A stretch of DNA of 64,000 bases from Cyprinodon diabolis (taxonomy: Eukaryota > Chordata > Actinopteri > Cyprinodontiformes > Cyprinodontidae), in assembly GCA_030533445.1 (NCBI GenBank), contig CM060070.1, positions 26,896,001 to 26,960,000 on the forward strand. Direction: 5' to 3'. Numbering within the stretch: the stretch's first letter is position 1; every line of letters starts with the position of its first letter. The notes beneath the pieces were generated by a model, which had not been told where the DNA came from, searched no databases, and saw nothing but the letters and a program-made list of their open reading frames with translations. The position numbers were made by a program, and so were the translations under genes. Shown one piece after another: positions 1-13,300 of this stretch.

Positions 1-199
1 ATCGAACTGTAACATTAACCAAAGCTGATTTTGTGTGTTTTTCTTTTATTGAGGGGGGGCTTTATGTTTAGTACATGCTCATACAGTCTACTGTGAGGAG
101 GTTTGTCATAAGAGTACAAATGAAGGGAAGCTTACAAGCTAAAAGCAGGCCAGATTTACCTGAGAAGGAAGGCATCACAGGTAAAACAGAAAGGGGGAC

Positions 200-1905
200 A
201 CATGTGGACTGAACCGGAGAGACGCAAAGGTTACCTGTGGAGTACCACAGGGATCAGTGCTAGGACCAATTCTCTTTACTTTATACATGCTCCCAATTGG
301 TAGAGTTACTAGACAGCATGGGATTAATTTCCACTGTTATGCTGATGATACCCAGCTATATCTGTCTATAAATCCAGATGAAGCTAACCCATTACATAGA
401 TTACAGGCATGTCTTGAAGACATAAAAACCTGGATGACTCTTAACTTTCTGCTTCTGAATGCAGACAAAACAGAAGTTATAGTCTTTGGACCAGAGTCTC
501 TGAAAAAGAAGCTGATTAGCCAGTCACTTCATTTGGATGGGATTAAACTGTTTTCAGATAATAAAGTAAAAAATCTTGGTGTTATTTTTGATCAGGACCT
601 GTCATTTAAATCCCATATCAAAGAGGTTTCTAGAATTTCCTTCTTTCATCTGAGGAACATTGCAAAAATTAGAAATCTCCTGTCCAGGGGTGATGCTGAG
701 AAACTAGCCCATGCATTTGTTACTTCAAGGCTGGACTATTGTAATTCTTTACTATCAGGAAGTCCACAAACTGTAGTTAAAAGCCTTCAGCTGATCCAAA
801 ATGCTGCAGCCAGAGTTCTGATGAAAATTAAAAAGAGAGATCATATCCCTCCTATCCTGGCTTCTCTTCATTGGCTTCCTGTTAAATCAAGAATAGAATT
901 TAAAATCCTCCTTCTCACATATAAAGCCTTAAATGGCCAAGCTCCATCTTATATCAGAGATCTGATTGTTCCTTATGTTCCTAACAGAGCACTTCGCTCT
1001 CAATCTGCAGGTTTACTAGTGGTTCCTAGAATTTCTAAAAGTAGAATGGGAGGCAGATCTTTTAGTTATCAGGCTCCTCTCCTGTGGAACCAACTACCAG
1101 TTTTAGTCCGTGAGGCAGACACTCTGTCTACTTTTAAGACTAGGCTTAAAACTTTCCTTTTTGATAAAGCTTATAGTTAGGGTGGCTCAGGTTATCCGGA
1201 GCTGTCTTTAAAGTTATGCTGCTATAGGCTTAGACTGCTGGAGGACATAGGGACCCCCATTTCATCATTCTGCTTCATTCTCTCTCTGTTCTCCTATTCT
1301 GCAGAATCTGTTTGTTCAATCTCTAACCTTCCGCTCTCTCTGCTTTTCCTCAGAGTAGCTTTGCCTCGTCTGTTCCTGTTTGGCTGTGATGTCACCCAGG
1401 AAAGAAACATCAGCTGTGCTGCTTCCATCAACACCCTTGTTTGTAGATGTTGGAGATCTGCCTGTTTTCCAGTGTGGTCCTGTTTCTCTGGCCGTGGCTG
1501 GGTGGATGTGCTCTCTTCATCCTCTGGCATGGGAGCTGCCTTGGAGCTCGTCTGCCTGGCTGTGTGTTTCCTGGACGGGGCCGCCTTTTACAGCTGCTTT
1601 TTGTGTCTCTGCTTCTGTCTCCTTGAACCCCAGTCGGCCTCGGCAGATGGCCGCTCACACTGAGCCTGGTTCTGCTGGAGGTTTCTTCCTGTTAAAAGGG
1701 AGTTTTTCCTCTCCACTGTCGCTACAAGCATGCTTAGTGTGAGGGATTGTATTTGAGTCAATGAGTCAATGCAATCAACTGGTTTTCCTTAGATAGAAAA
1801 CTTTGTATCAATTTGACTGTATGATCTGGTTGAACTGTAAAGTGCCTTGAGATGACATGTGTTGTGAATTTGGCGCTATATAAATAAACTGAATTGAAAT
1901 TAAAT
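200..1905 (+). mobile_element. 5'-truncated L2-type LINE retrotransposon
   Basis: The element begins inside the reverse-transcriptase domain, just before the VPQGSVLGP motif, runs through the RT C-terminus (stop near 1180) and continues through an L2-type 3' UTR. That UTR contains the block near 1680-1745 (cttcctgttaaaagggag) and ends in a TGAATTGAA-rich tail near 1905. The same tail recurs at 46620 and 61065, so this is an interspersed family. The 5' end is truncated, as is usual for LINEs. Assignment to L2 rests on recognising the RT and tail style, not on a search. Confidence 0.85.
257..1180 (+). pseudogene. LINE reverse transcriptase, C-terminal part
   Basis: An uninterrupted 307-codon frame encodes the C-terminal part of a non-LTR reverse transcriptase: the palm motif YADDTQLY near residue 28, the thumb region, and the [22 protein letters not shown] block typical of fish L2 ORF2. 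The frame is open upstream to about 200, so the listed start is only a GTG codon inside the domain and not a real start. The endonuclease and N-terminal RT are missing, so the copy cannot move by itself. The lack of stops suggests a fairly young insertion. Confidence 0.85.
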
Positions 1906-3424
1906 TGAATATGGAAAGAGTCCAGAAAAAGGTCTGAGAAGCAGAAGGATCTTAAGCTTCACTAGAGATGCAGGAGATAAGAGGTGGATGTGTTCTCTTT
2001 TCATGTTAAAAGTAGTGTGTAGGTATTTGGGCCTCAGTTAAAATCTGCCAAGCAATCTGAAGAGTGAAAGTAGGCTGGATTTTATTGGAGTCTAAAGGCA
2101 CAAATTCATAAAAATGAGGCAGGGTGCTAACATTAGCCCGCCTTGCTTTAATCACGTCGGTCTCTATCCCACCAAAAGGGGTGATTCCAACAATCATGGA
2201 CTCCCCTGCAGGTTAATCGGTTAGTGTTGCTGCTTTTGCAACGTTTTACCTATTCTGCAATAGACTGGGAAACTGTGGTAAGAAAAAACATTGTAAATGC
2301 AAATTTTGCTAATGCTACATTCAAAACCCAAGCCACTCTGTAAGTTCCAGATTTAACAAGGAAAGGGAAAAAATAACTCAGAGGAACAGCTAAGCTGCAG
2401 GAAGCCTGATCCAACTGGGTGGGGCTGGTACTGACTGGCAGATCCTTCTTTCTTGGCTGAAATTCTGAGGTTAACCGCAGTTTATTGTGGGGATTTTTCA
2501 ATACCCCCACAGATATTTAGAGGTGGGATATTAGAATAATTTTATATTACATAGAATTGGTTAAACAGACAATGTGGAATCTCAATTTAAAAATGCCTAC
2601 AAGAAGAAAACTTTCCCAGCATGTGTAAATATTCAATTCTACTAAATTCATTATTGATTTCCTTGTACTTTTCTATTGTGCTGGATGTTGGTCAAACCAA
2701 CGTGAATCATTAAACAAATCCTTGTCAGCATTAGTGATTTATTGTTAACAAACAGAAGCATTTAGCAGTTTAAAAAAATGTACCCAGATGGTATGTTACT
2801 TGCCAATGAGACTCATTTGTATGCTGCACTTATAGACTTTATTTTCAAAATTAACAGACAGAAAATGGTATGGAGAGTTCACACAAAGGGAAGAAGTTAG
2901 GCCTCTAGGAGAGAGACCCACATACAGAGAAGAAGCTGATACGTCTTGCGTGTATACATCTTATCAGGCTTGCTGGACATGTTAGTGTCCCCTTGGTTAA
3001 ACCAATACATGTCCTGGCCCATCTTAATTTGCCAGAGATCATATGGACCAAAAATAACATTTTGGCACAAACTCAACTCAACCCTTTAGACTAGAATATG
3101 AATGCTGAGTTGCATCCCAAAAAAGGAGCACAGGCAGAAGTTCAACTGAAAAAACTGATTGCTCTCCTACATCCACCTGCAATACAGCCAATCAGCTTTG
3201 AACCACAGCTCCACAAAAGCCAATCGGCATCCAAAATTCATCTCAAAAGGCCTCTGATACGCAGCTGTCTGCTCCTGTGTGCAGGTGGTGGATGCGCTAT
3301 CTTACTGCATTCAGATGACCTTGTTTCAACCCACCTCCAGCCCCTCCTCCACTATCGTAGCTAAAGCTTCATCAGAGTGTCATTTCTCCAGGACTCTTAC
3401 TGCGTTCCCTGTCTCATCTCAACC
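1906..3424. other. AT-rich intergenic DNA, no gene seen
   Basis: Short frames only. No splice-bounded exon, TIR pair or tandem array was recognised here. Confidence 0.5.
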
Positions 3425-3535
3425 GATCTGGCAGAAGACCACCATGTTGAGCCTGGTTCTGCCAGAGGTTTCTGCCCAACGGGTAGTTTTTCCTCTCCAC
3501 AGTCGCTTCATGCTTGCTCATCATGGACAAGTTCT
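3425..3535 (+). repeat. Decayed L2 3'-UTR fragment
   Basis: The words gagcctggttctgcc, gtttttcctctccac and gtcgcttcatgcttgct match, with substitutions, the 3' UTR block of the L2 copies near 1670-1740 and 61375-61445. This is an older, diverged fragment. Confidence 0.5.
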
Positions 3536-3849
3536 CCCAACCTGTGTTATCCAACTGGACTTCCATCTTCCAGGTCCCTGAGGGAAGCTCTAGTATCAGC
3601 CCACACAGTCCACTGGATCTCCCCATAAAGCTCAGCAGACCATCTCGCTAACCAGCAGTCTACAGACTGACCAACCTTATCTATCTCCACTCCACCACAA
3701 GTTTCAGGCCTGGGGGGGAAACAGCGTTATTCTTTGCTCCTGTTCATACATATCTATCAAAATTAAACGCAATGTTTCCTACCAAGGTCTAAACGCCAAA
3801 GACAAAGTAATTGTGTCAATACATTTCTTCTAATTGTCTTTTCTCTTGG

Positions 3850-4430
3850 TGTGAGTTTTTCAGATTGAAATACCACAACCATTGTGAAGCATGGAGGTGG
3901 AAACATCATGCTTTTGGTCTGTTTTTCTGCAAAGGGAACAAGATGGCTAACCCATGTTAACAGAAGAGTGAATCATGATATTTTGAGCCTAAACCTCTTT
4001 CATCAATGAAAGCACTAAAGTAGTAACTGGGCTGGGTCTTCCAGCATGACAATGATTCCAAACACACCACCTGAAAGAGAGGCTCTGTAAACAGCATTTC
4101 AAAGTCCTGGAATGACCTACATTAGCTAGTCTACAGACCTCAACCCCTTATGAAATTTGTGGAGGGAATTAAAAGTATATGTACCCCAATGAACAGCCCC
4201 AAAACATCACTGCTCTAAAGAGGAGCTGCATGGAGATAAGGGCCAAAACACCAGCAACACAGTGTGCAAATCTGATGAAGACTTTAGAAAATGTGGTACT
4301 TCTGTCATATCAACAAACAGTTGAAGTGTACCCATAATGAAAATTACACCCTCCCATCTGTTTAAGCAGAAAAACTTGCACAATTGGTGGCTAACTAAAT
4401 ACTTTTTTGTCCCACTGTAAAACACAAATG
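3850..4430 (+). mobile_element. Decayed Tc1/mariner-like DNA transposon relic
   Basis: Scattered transposase-like words remain: catggaggtggaaacatcatg (HGGGNIM), and near 4040 a stretch reading FQHDNDSKHT, the DDE-transposase region typical of Tc1-like elements. The right edge near 4425 (acttttttgtcccactgtaa) resembles the end of such elements. There are many stops and frame breaks, so it is dead. The family assignment comes from recognised motifs and is uncertain. Confidence 0.5.
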
Positions 4431-4684
4431 GCATTTGCAATGAAAATATAAACAAAGTCTGTTATGAGAGCTCCTCATACACTGATAAATTACTTAGTGT
4501 CAAGAAAAGATACAAAACAGAGGTTGTAAAGGGAGTGTGGTAGTTTGGAATATTGTATCAATTGCACTGATTTATTTAATAATATTCTCTAAATATTTTA
4601 GCACTAAATTACACAACCATGTTTATTTTGTCAAGAATTTTTTGCTTTCTTTATGTCTCTGCGCCACAGGGTCTGGGCTCGGTG

Positions 4685-5219
4685 GCCCTGAAGTGCAAAC
4701 CACATCAACAAATCCTTAAAGACAACTACAAATTTAAAAACACAAAAACATATTCAAAAAAATCCTAACATATCAAAAAACGCAACAATATATTCAAAAA
4801 CACAATGACAACCTGAAAAAAATATGTGTAAAAAAAACACAGCAGCATATTTAATAACAACATAACATAACAAACCTGTTCAAACGTTGAATGAACAAGC
4901 ATAAGCAGAATTACCTCCGGTTTAAAACGGTGCCTTAGGTCTCAAGTTTGCTATTAATATCTTCCTTCTCCAGTACATTAATGTCATTGTGATTCTGAAA
5001 ATGCTGTCGCTCTGTAACTTTAATTGACTTTTTGTCAAGTAAATGAATTTTTTTTTTTTATATATGTTGGAGGTTTTGTATATGTTGTTGTGTTTCTAAA
5101 TATATTGTTGCCCTTTCTTTGTTTGCTTCAAGTTAATGCCATTGTGTATTTTTATGTGTTGTTTTTTTTAATTTGTAGTTGTGATTAAAGATTTGTTGAT
5201 GTGGTTTGCACTTCAGGGC
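4685..5219. mobile_element. 535-bp element with long terminal inverted repeats (MITE)
   Basis: The left end starts gccctgaagtgcaaaccac and the right end is its inverse (gtggtttgcacttcagggc). The inverted similarity continues inwards for about 60 bases, through catcaacaaatc and acaactacaaatt, with a few mismatches. The interior is A/T-rich short repeats without coding capacity. No convincing target-site duplication is visible. It is a non-autonomous DNA element; the superfamily is unknown. Confidence 0.7.
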
Positions 5220-6216
5220 TATGGTACCTCACACATTTGAAACAACTCAGGTACTTACAGAAAGTAGAAGGATGAACTTCCTCCACTAATGATACTGCTA
5301 TCATATACAGTTCATCAATTCAAATCTTTGTCAAACCACTAAAGAGAAGAGCAGAATTTTAAAGACAGATTTGTAAAGTTCAATTATACCCAGTATTTCA
5401 ATTATTTTACGAATAATTTACTCAATTTACACAGAACCAGCAACTTATGTGTATTGGTATAAGTATAAATAAAGATGCATTATGAAGACCAGGAATACAG
5501 CATTTTGTTAGGAAGAAAGGGAAAAAAAACATAAATTTAGATGGGCAAACTGAAAGAGAAGTATGTCCTGATATTTGCACCTATAAAGACAGAAAATTGT
5601 GTTTTTACAAAGTAATTAACTAGGCTAGCTGAATCAAAACAATACTTCTTATGTATTATTTTGAAATAATATGAAAAGTATGTATCCTTTAGTATGCTTT
5701 GTGCTTGTATATCATGTATAATACATTGTGAAAAAATATGAAATATCATGAAGGGAAATGAATATCTTTCAAAGCACCACTGTTTATTTTCAATCCACAT
5801 ATTTTTGGATTTGCTGAGAATAGCTGAAAATATATTTTTCTACAGTTATAGGAAGCCAGAGTAGGACGAAATCAACGCTTGTTTAAAAATGATAGAAAAT
5901 GTGACACTCAAAAGGAAAATATTTGCAAGAGGTTCATAAGAAAAGAACAAGGAACTGAGACAGGTGCACTGATTTATTCTGTCTGTCTGCTTTTTTAATT
6001 ATAATGCATTTTTTGTTGGTTAGATAGAGTGAGTTTATTAAGTTAATATAATGGATCCTAATAAAAAAAATTATTAAGTGTAAATGTGTTTATTAACCTA
6101 TAGCTTTATATCCTGAGTTATTCTAAAGGAAAGCAAACAGTACCTTATGGATAGCATCCTTCACAAGGGGTAGCCACAATCACAATAATGACAAAAACAT
6201 TTCATTTCCTGAGACA
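5220..6216. other. AT-rich intergenic DNA, nothing recognised
   Basis: Low-complexity AT-rich sequence between the MITE and the probable 3' end of slc1a6. No coding exon or repeat family was recognised. Confidence 0.4.
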
Positions 6217-7347
6217 TTTATTCATCACATTTTTCATACAGTTTCCATTTAGTCATATAGCTGCTCTTCCATAGAAAATAATTTGTCATTAAGTAACATC
6301 GACCATTAAAGCCAAACTTTATTTCTGGACAAGCTTTACACATGGGCAGGTAAGCCTAAATTCACTTGCTGTTATAGCCACAGGACATAAAAGCAAATTC
6401 ATATTAGAATCTTTAAAGCCTTCACAATGTTTCTTCACAGTACTTTCCAACAAACCTAGAACAGTCAATGCAGATTTCATGTTTCAGTTACTGGTGATGA
6501 TGATAAGTTACTGGTTTACATAATAGAATGGCATACTTAAATACAGGAAATAATGAAAACCTGCACAATCTTAGTTAAAAATAACAGTTCAAGCATTTTT
6601 GCAGAAGCCAATTTTGTAAAATGACAGGGTTACAATAGCACCAAAAAAATATTGGACATCAAAAAATATCTAAAAGAAACAAAAAAACAAAACAAAAAAA
6701 CACTATAGTATTAAGTTACTACACACTTTTTCAGTGTAAAACAGTCCAGTACATCCAAAGTCTTTGATTTAAGTTATGTAAGGAAACTGAAATCTAATTT
6801 CATATTCATATTTACAATCTGCTGTAAATGAGTGTTTTGTGGAAACTCATAAAACTCCCATAGGAGAAGTAGTCAAGATAAGAGAATTACAAAAGAAAAA
6901 GAGTTTATAAAGGAAGTCATGTTGGTAGTAAGTGCTGATCCTAGTAAAGAAATTGATTCAATACTTGAATGTCATGCTATAAGGAAAAAAAAGAAACAAC
7001 AAATTCCCAATATCTGAAGTTCATAGATTATAAACCATATAATTCATCCAAATAGAGGCTAAAATCAGTCAGAAAAGCAATAATCATAGTATGTTTTTAT
7101 AGTAATAAAATAATTTTTTATGAATGTAAACTGCACATCATTTGCATCCAATTTATGTTACCTTAGCTTTCTAGGATAGGATCAGTATTTTTTTAAGAAA
7201 GCCTTATTGCAGTTATGGCACAAGATGACGCTAGTTGATATATTTCATTTATCACTTCCTTTAGAAACTTCTTTAAGTCAAAAACTCTCACCCTCTTTGT
7301 AAAATGTTATTTATATATAAAGTTCTGTCAGGTAAAAACAGCTGTCC
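6217..7347 (-). other. slc1a6: Probable 3' UTR of slc1a6 with polyA signal
   Basis: The sequence downstream of the stop codon is AT-rich and non-coding. A candidate AATAAA on the minus strand (tttatt at 6217-6222) would give a 3' UTR of about 1.1 kb. Other AATAAA-like words occur, so the exact cleavage site is inferred only. Confidence 0.4.
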
Positions 7348-10300
7348 TCACATTGTGGTCTCACTGTTCAGGTGGTTGAGGATGTCATTGTCCTGGCAGA
7401 TGAGTTGGTACGGCTTCTCGTTCTCCTCAATCACAGAGTTATGCAAATCAGCATCTTGATTCTGCAGTTCTTCACGGGAAAGGTATTCCACGATGCCGGC
7501 ACCAAGAGAATCACCCAGTACATTGGTAGTGGTGCGCAAACGATCTCTGTAATATTCACAGAATGAGAAAATATCAGATGGTATAAATAAAAGAAGGCAA
7601 GTACATTAACATGGACGGTTCTAGATGGGAGGATAGATAAGGCCTGTATAACTGGTCCTGCTCATTGTAAAGGTACTAAATCCCTTTCTGACAATGATAT
7701 GTGTTGGCACAGAAACCATAACGGATTGGTCCCTGGCTGGGTGGCCTGTGCGGGACATGTGTGACCCGTCTCCGGGGGGGCTTTTACTGGGGATCGTCTG
7801 GTCCGGGTGCAGGGCGGGGGGCCGGGTCCGAAGCAGGAACTAGATGGGTTAGAGTGGCGGTGACACCGCTCTCCTCCCCCCTATCCGGGTTTTAGGTTAA
7901 CCTATTGGGCCATCCGGTAATCCGGGGACCGGCCAACGGCACTGCTGGGTCCCCAGTCCTGGGATTATTGGATGTGAGTGTTATGTGTGAATGTGCGTCT
8001 GCGTTTTTTTTTTTTTTGTTTGTTTGTTCCTCCTCACAGAGACTGTGTGTTGTGAGTGGGGGCACTAGGGCAGGTAGGCGTGATTGAGACTGTATTTTTT
8101 TGTTGTTGTTGTGTTTGTCAAGTTGGGGTCTGAACTGCTGCCTCTCCCAAGAACATCTCATGTCTCTGCCAAGTGCGGAGCTCATTCCCCCTGTCTCGGT
8201 CTGCTGGCTGGCGCCTGGGCTCGCGGATGCATTGGTGGTGCTCGGTGTTTGGGGGTGGATGCCCAGGCTGGTACTGGCATATTCCTGGTGGCCTGGGTCC
8301 CTGAGGCCCATGGCCGGATCCACTTTCGGGGTGGCTGGCTGCCAGCGGAGCCCGCAGACTCGTCCCCGCAGCTCCCGGGGGCTCTGCCGTTGCGGTGGCT
8401 GGGGAATTTCCTCAGGGTCCTCTCTTCTCCTCCCTTGGTGGGGGGTCTGATTTCCTGGGTTGGCCCAAGCTGGGCGCCTTTACTCTTGGGGTCCCTTTGG
8501 GCGTCTGAGGCTTTGGGTTCCCTGGGCTTGCCTCAGTGCTCTGGAGGGGCGCGTCTGAGGCTCTCCACAACCACTATTGAGCATTTTTCCTTTGCTTGGA
8601 TCCAGGTACTTAGAGATTCACTTCCATATAGAAGCCCATATTCTTATCTTCAGCTACCACAGTATACATGTGAGATTAAATAATACTACTTATACTTCAG
8701 CGATAGTATCAAGGTGTTAACTTATTGTATCTCTTATACTATATCTGTTGGTTTTGCTGTTCTTTTTACATATCTTTGCAGGTGATGAAGCAGACTAAAA
8801 ATGTTTCATCATTATCTCCCTTTTATCTCCTCTTTCTTTCATCTTTTCTCATTTTCTCTGTTTTTCCCTTTCCTGTTCTACTTACATTGCAGTGTCCATA
8901 TAATCTGTAATACTCCCTGCCTGATTTATAATAAAGCTATTTATATGCACAAATCAAGCAAAACACTATGGCGATTGCCGTACTGCTTCACTTGTGAAAG
9001 CAAAATCTGTTGGGCTTTTTTTTGGCATCAAGACAATTATCCTTATTGCCACATTGCCAGACAGGACACTGTATAAAATAAATAAATAATAAAAAAAATA
9101 AATAAATAAATAAATAAATGTGTGTTTAGAACCAGCATTTTTAAATTTGTGGGTAAGGTGGGGGCTCTCAAAAGATGGCACATCAAGCTAAAAACAAAAT
9201 AGAGAGATGGTGCCCCCCCCTTGCTGCACACTGCATAAGTAGTTTATAAGAAAAGGCTGTGGTGACTCAATGATGGTGTAATTGGTCTTCCTTTCCTAGC
9301 TTAGCCAAATTTAATAGTTATTTCATTTCGTATAGTAGTAGCCATTCAAAATTTACCCACTTTCCTTGATGGGCCTTTGGCTGGTCCCCTACAATTCCTT
9401 TTTAAACCTCAATCTTTGTACTAAAATATTCTTTCTGTCATGATTTGTGGACATTATGATATAAAGAGGGCTGCTCAGTGGTTCAGTGGGTAGCACTGCT
9501 GCCTTGCAGCAAGGAGGTTCCAGGTTTGATTCCCAGCCCAGGGTCTTTCTCCATGGAGTTTGCATGTTCTCCCTGAGCATCCGTGGGTTCTCTCCAGGTA
9601 CCCCGGCTTCCTCCAGCAGTCCAAATGCATGACTGTTAGGTTAATTGGCTTTTCTAAATTCTCATTAGGTGTGAGTGTGTGCATGAGTGGTTGTTTGTCC
9701 TGTTTGTTGCTGTGTTGCCCTGCGACGGACTGGCGACCTGTCCAGGGTGTACCCCGCCTCTCACGCGTAGACAGCTGGAGATAGGCACCAGCACCCCTCA
9801 AGACCCCTCTTGGGTCGTGTCAGAAGCGTGTCAGAAAATGGATGGATGATCTTAACAGAATTGCCATCTCCCTGTAATTCAGTTGCAGATTGTAATAATT
9901 GCAGATCAAAAAAATAAGCACGCTCAGGAAAAGGAGGGGCTCACTCCAGTGGCTGGAAGTTGGAAGGGATTCTACTGGGGTTTGCAGGGAAGGGGGCTGT
10001 CAATTGGCTGGCATTTGCCTGTAAAGGGCCATTTTGAATTGCTGCTACTGTAAGTATGTGGTGCTATATTAAATCTGCTCTTGTAAAGAGTCTAAAAAAT
10101 TAGACTTAGCAAACCCGGACTGGAGTATCTCAAACTAAACAGAGCATACCTAACCTTATACTGGACAAAAGTATCTTTAGTCAATTCAGTTGAATTATTG
10201 GGTTTTTTCTTATCAAGTCCCCTCAACACAATAAAATTGAGTATGCCTGGGTAACCAAAAACATTGACATTTAATACAGTAACTCAAAATATCCTCTTGG

Positions 10301-13300
10301 GCGTTCTAATTGGTTGCTCTGCATTATGTATCAATAACCTTTGAAGATGTGCAGCTTCTGAGCTCTATGAAGCTCTACAATGACATTTAGGCTGACACAG
10401 TCCCAGACCAATCGCTGTCAAGCTGACATTTATGGGGACTCACAAGAACCAATCCACGGCGATGATCAGTGTTATGTCCTCTGTGGGCAGCCCCACCGAT
10501 GTCAATACGATTACCATGGTCACCAGGCCAGCCTGAGGGATGCCTGCTGCTCCGATGCTGGCAGCCGTTGCTGTGATACTGAGTGGGAGGTGGGAGAGAT
10601 GGAGAAGAGAGTGGAGACATTCAATACAGAGACACACAGCTCATGTGCACTCCTAGTGGGAGTAGTAGCTTGATGAAACCAAACATGGTATTTTTCCACA
10701 ACCTACTACAAATGTGTTACACATTCACTCCACATTTAGGATACTTTAATGAGAAAACATAACTAATGCAATATCTTGCTGAAAATCATATTATACAATC
10801 AGTTTGTCTTTGTAAGAAAGTAGAACAAACCTTTAGTTAAGAAGATAAAGCAACTAAATCTGTATTTTTTTTTTCACTTTACATGTTCTTCTTGTTCACT
10901 TTATTTGGAAAGTTTGTTGACTTCCAATAGACCTAAATCTCTACTAGAAATCATTTTATCAGTCATACAATGTTGTAGTTTTTATTCAAATATCCATGCT
11001 TTTAAAAAAACAACAACCTCAATAAGTTGTTACATTGATGCTGATTTTTGCAGTTTCTGTCTTAGTCAGTTAAATAACATGCTTCTGTCATTTTTTTGCA
11101 CATCTCTGGTGTTGCTGCTATTTTTCACATATCCATTACTGTAAACATGTCCACAGCTGTTATTGATTTTTTTTATTCTCCAGGGACAGAGTATTTATAT
11201 TGTAAAAACACTGAACCCATACAACACTCTATTGTTTCATGTTCCTAAATGTTATTTTTATACACTTTTCTAACATGCATATTGTGTGACCACTTCTATT
11301 AACCTTTGGCCGCTGTAAACACCACAATTTCCCCATTGTGGGACAATAAAGGGATTTTCTATTTTCTATTCTATAATCACAATAACAAATGAAAAATTGT
11401 AGTTCAACAAGAACAAAAAAAAGTTGAACTAGATGTTATGAAAAACATTTATAGATAAATGACACAAATCTTTGAGGGGTATAGCTTAAAAAAATACAAG
11501 GTGCATTTAGTTTAATTAGTTTTTTTAGTCTACAACTGAAAGTGTCTCTTGGCATTTAGGAATTAGAAAAAAAGTGTTTTGTCTATATTATTGATCCTAT
11601 TAATCAGTAATATTACACAAAAAATTTATACTATAATAAAAAACAAACTGTCAAAACTAAACATGACCATTTTGATTAAATATTGATTCCACTCTTTTAT
11701 TCATGTCTTGTATTTTAGTGTTAGATATAAGTAAAAAATATTTAACCTGATGGTGAGAATCTGCCCAAAGTTTAGGTCCATGTCATTTACTTGAGCGATA
11801 AAGATGGCCGCCACAGCCTCATACAGGGCAGTCCCATCCATGTTGATGGTGGCTCCCACAGGAAGGACGAAGCGTGTCACTCGTTTATCAACATGATTGT
11901 TTTCTTCAAGACATCGGAAAGTGATGGGCAGTGTAGCAGAGCTGGAATAGAGAGACAGAGCAAAATATGGAGTGATTAAGGTGCCTGTGGTAACAGCTCA
12001 TCAGCCATCCATTGTTTTTCCCTTGTCAATAATTGGGCTTTGACGGCCATAGGCCCAGCAGGACAACATATCTTTTACTCACTGACAACCTTCAGCTTAA
12101 AGACATTTCCAAGATGCTGTCCTGAAGGAATTATCAGACTTATTGCCATATAAACACTTCCAAACCTTTTAGACAGCCTCTAGGTACAGTTTCCTACATC
12201 ATGCATGCTAAAGATGTATTGATGCAGCAATATAGGTAAATAAAAGAGCAGATCATTAAGCTCTGAAAAAGCAAGGAGATTAACATTTTTTAAACTTTGG
12301 TGTCTGGACCAAGAAACAGATTTAAGATGTGCAAGGCATCTATTAAGAACTGATATTTGACACAGTGAACAACCCCTACTAGCTTTTCAAAAATGTTAAA
12401 AAGCAATCTACTGGACTTTCAGGCGGTGCAGTGGGTAGCACTGCTGCCTTACAGCATGGAGTTTGCATGTTCTCATGTTCTCCCTGAGCATGCGTGGGTT
12501 TTCTACGGGTACTCCAGCTACCTCCCACAGTCCAAAAACATGACTATTAGGTTAATTGGCTTCTCTTACTTATCCTTAGTGAATCGTTGTTTGTCCTGTT
12601 TGTCTTTGTGTTGCCCTGCGATGGACTGGCGACCTGTCCAGGGTGTACCCTGTATCTCGCCCATAGACAGTTGGAGATAGGCACCAGCAACCCTTGTGAC
12701 TCCGCTTGGGAAAAACATATGGATGGATGGACTTTGTTTCCAAGTTTGAAGACGTTTGAATGTTTTGAAAGATTGGTTAGAAGGCTTTTTCTAACCTATC
12801 ATTCTAATTTTAGCTACATTTCACCCATGTATCAAACATGAATGCAATATACTATCAGGCATCCATTTCTGGGATCTTATTTACACCTCAGAGTGTTGTG
12901 GGAGTTGAAAGGTCTTCAATAAATTTGCAAAGGATGTGAGTAGTTTTGTGACCAGCTTTTACATGAATAAATATGCATTACGTCCTACATCAAGCGGATG
13001 TGGGACGCAAAAGAGAAATCATGACACTAAGGAACATCATGTAACTCACCTAGAGGATGTCCCTAAAGCAGTGATCAGGGCCTGGAGCAGGCCGCCAATG
13101 AAACTGTAAGGATTTCTTCTGGTAACCACAAAGTAGAGCAGCGGCAGGACAAATAGTCCATGGATTAGAAGACCCACAATGACAGATACTGTGTACATCC
13201 CCAGCTGACCGCCCACCTCTGCCAGATTCTTCATCTCCACTATTTTTCCAGCGATCAAAAACAGGATTCCAACAGGAGCATACCTGCAAAGGGAGATCGT

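Noticed and set aside
1361..1742. Overlapping plus-strand frames of 100-120 codons
   Set aside because: They lie in the L2 LINE 3' UTR, and the same sequence recurs at 61065-61605.
7892..8683. Frames of 116-199 codons on both strands
   Set aside because: High GC content removes stops; no domain, and no splice or start context.
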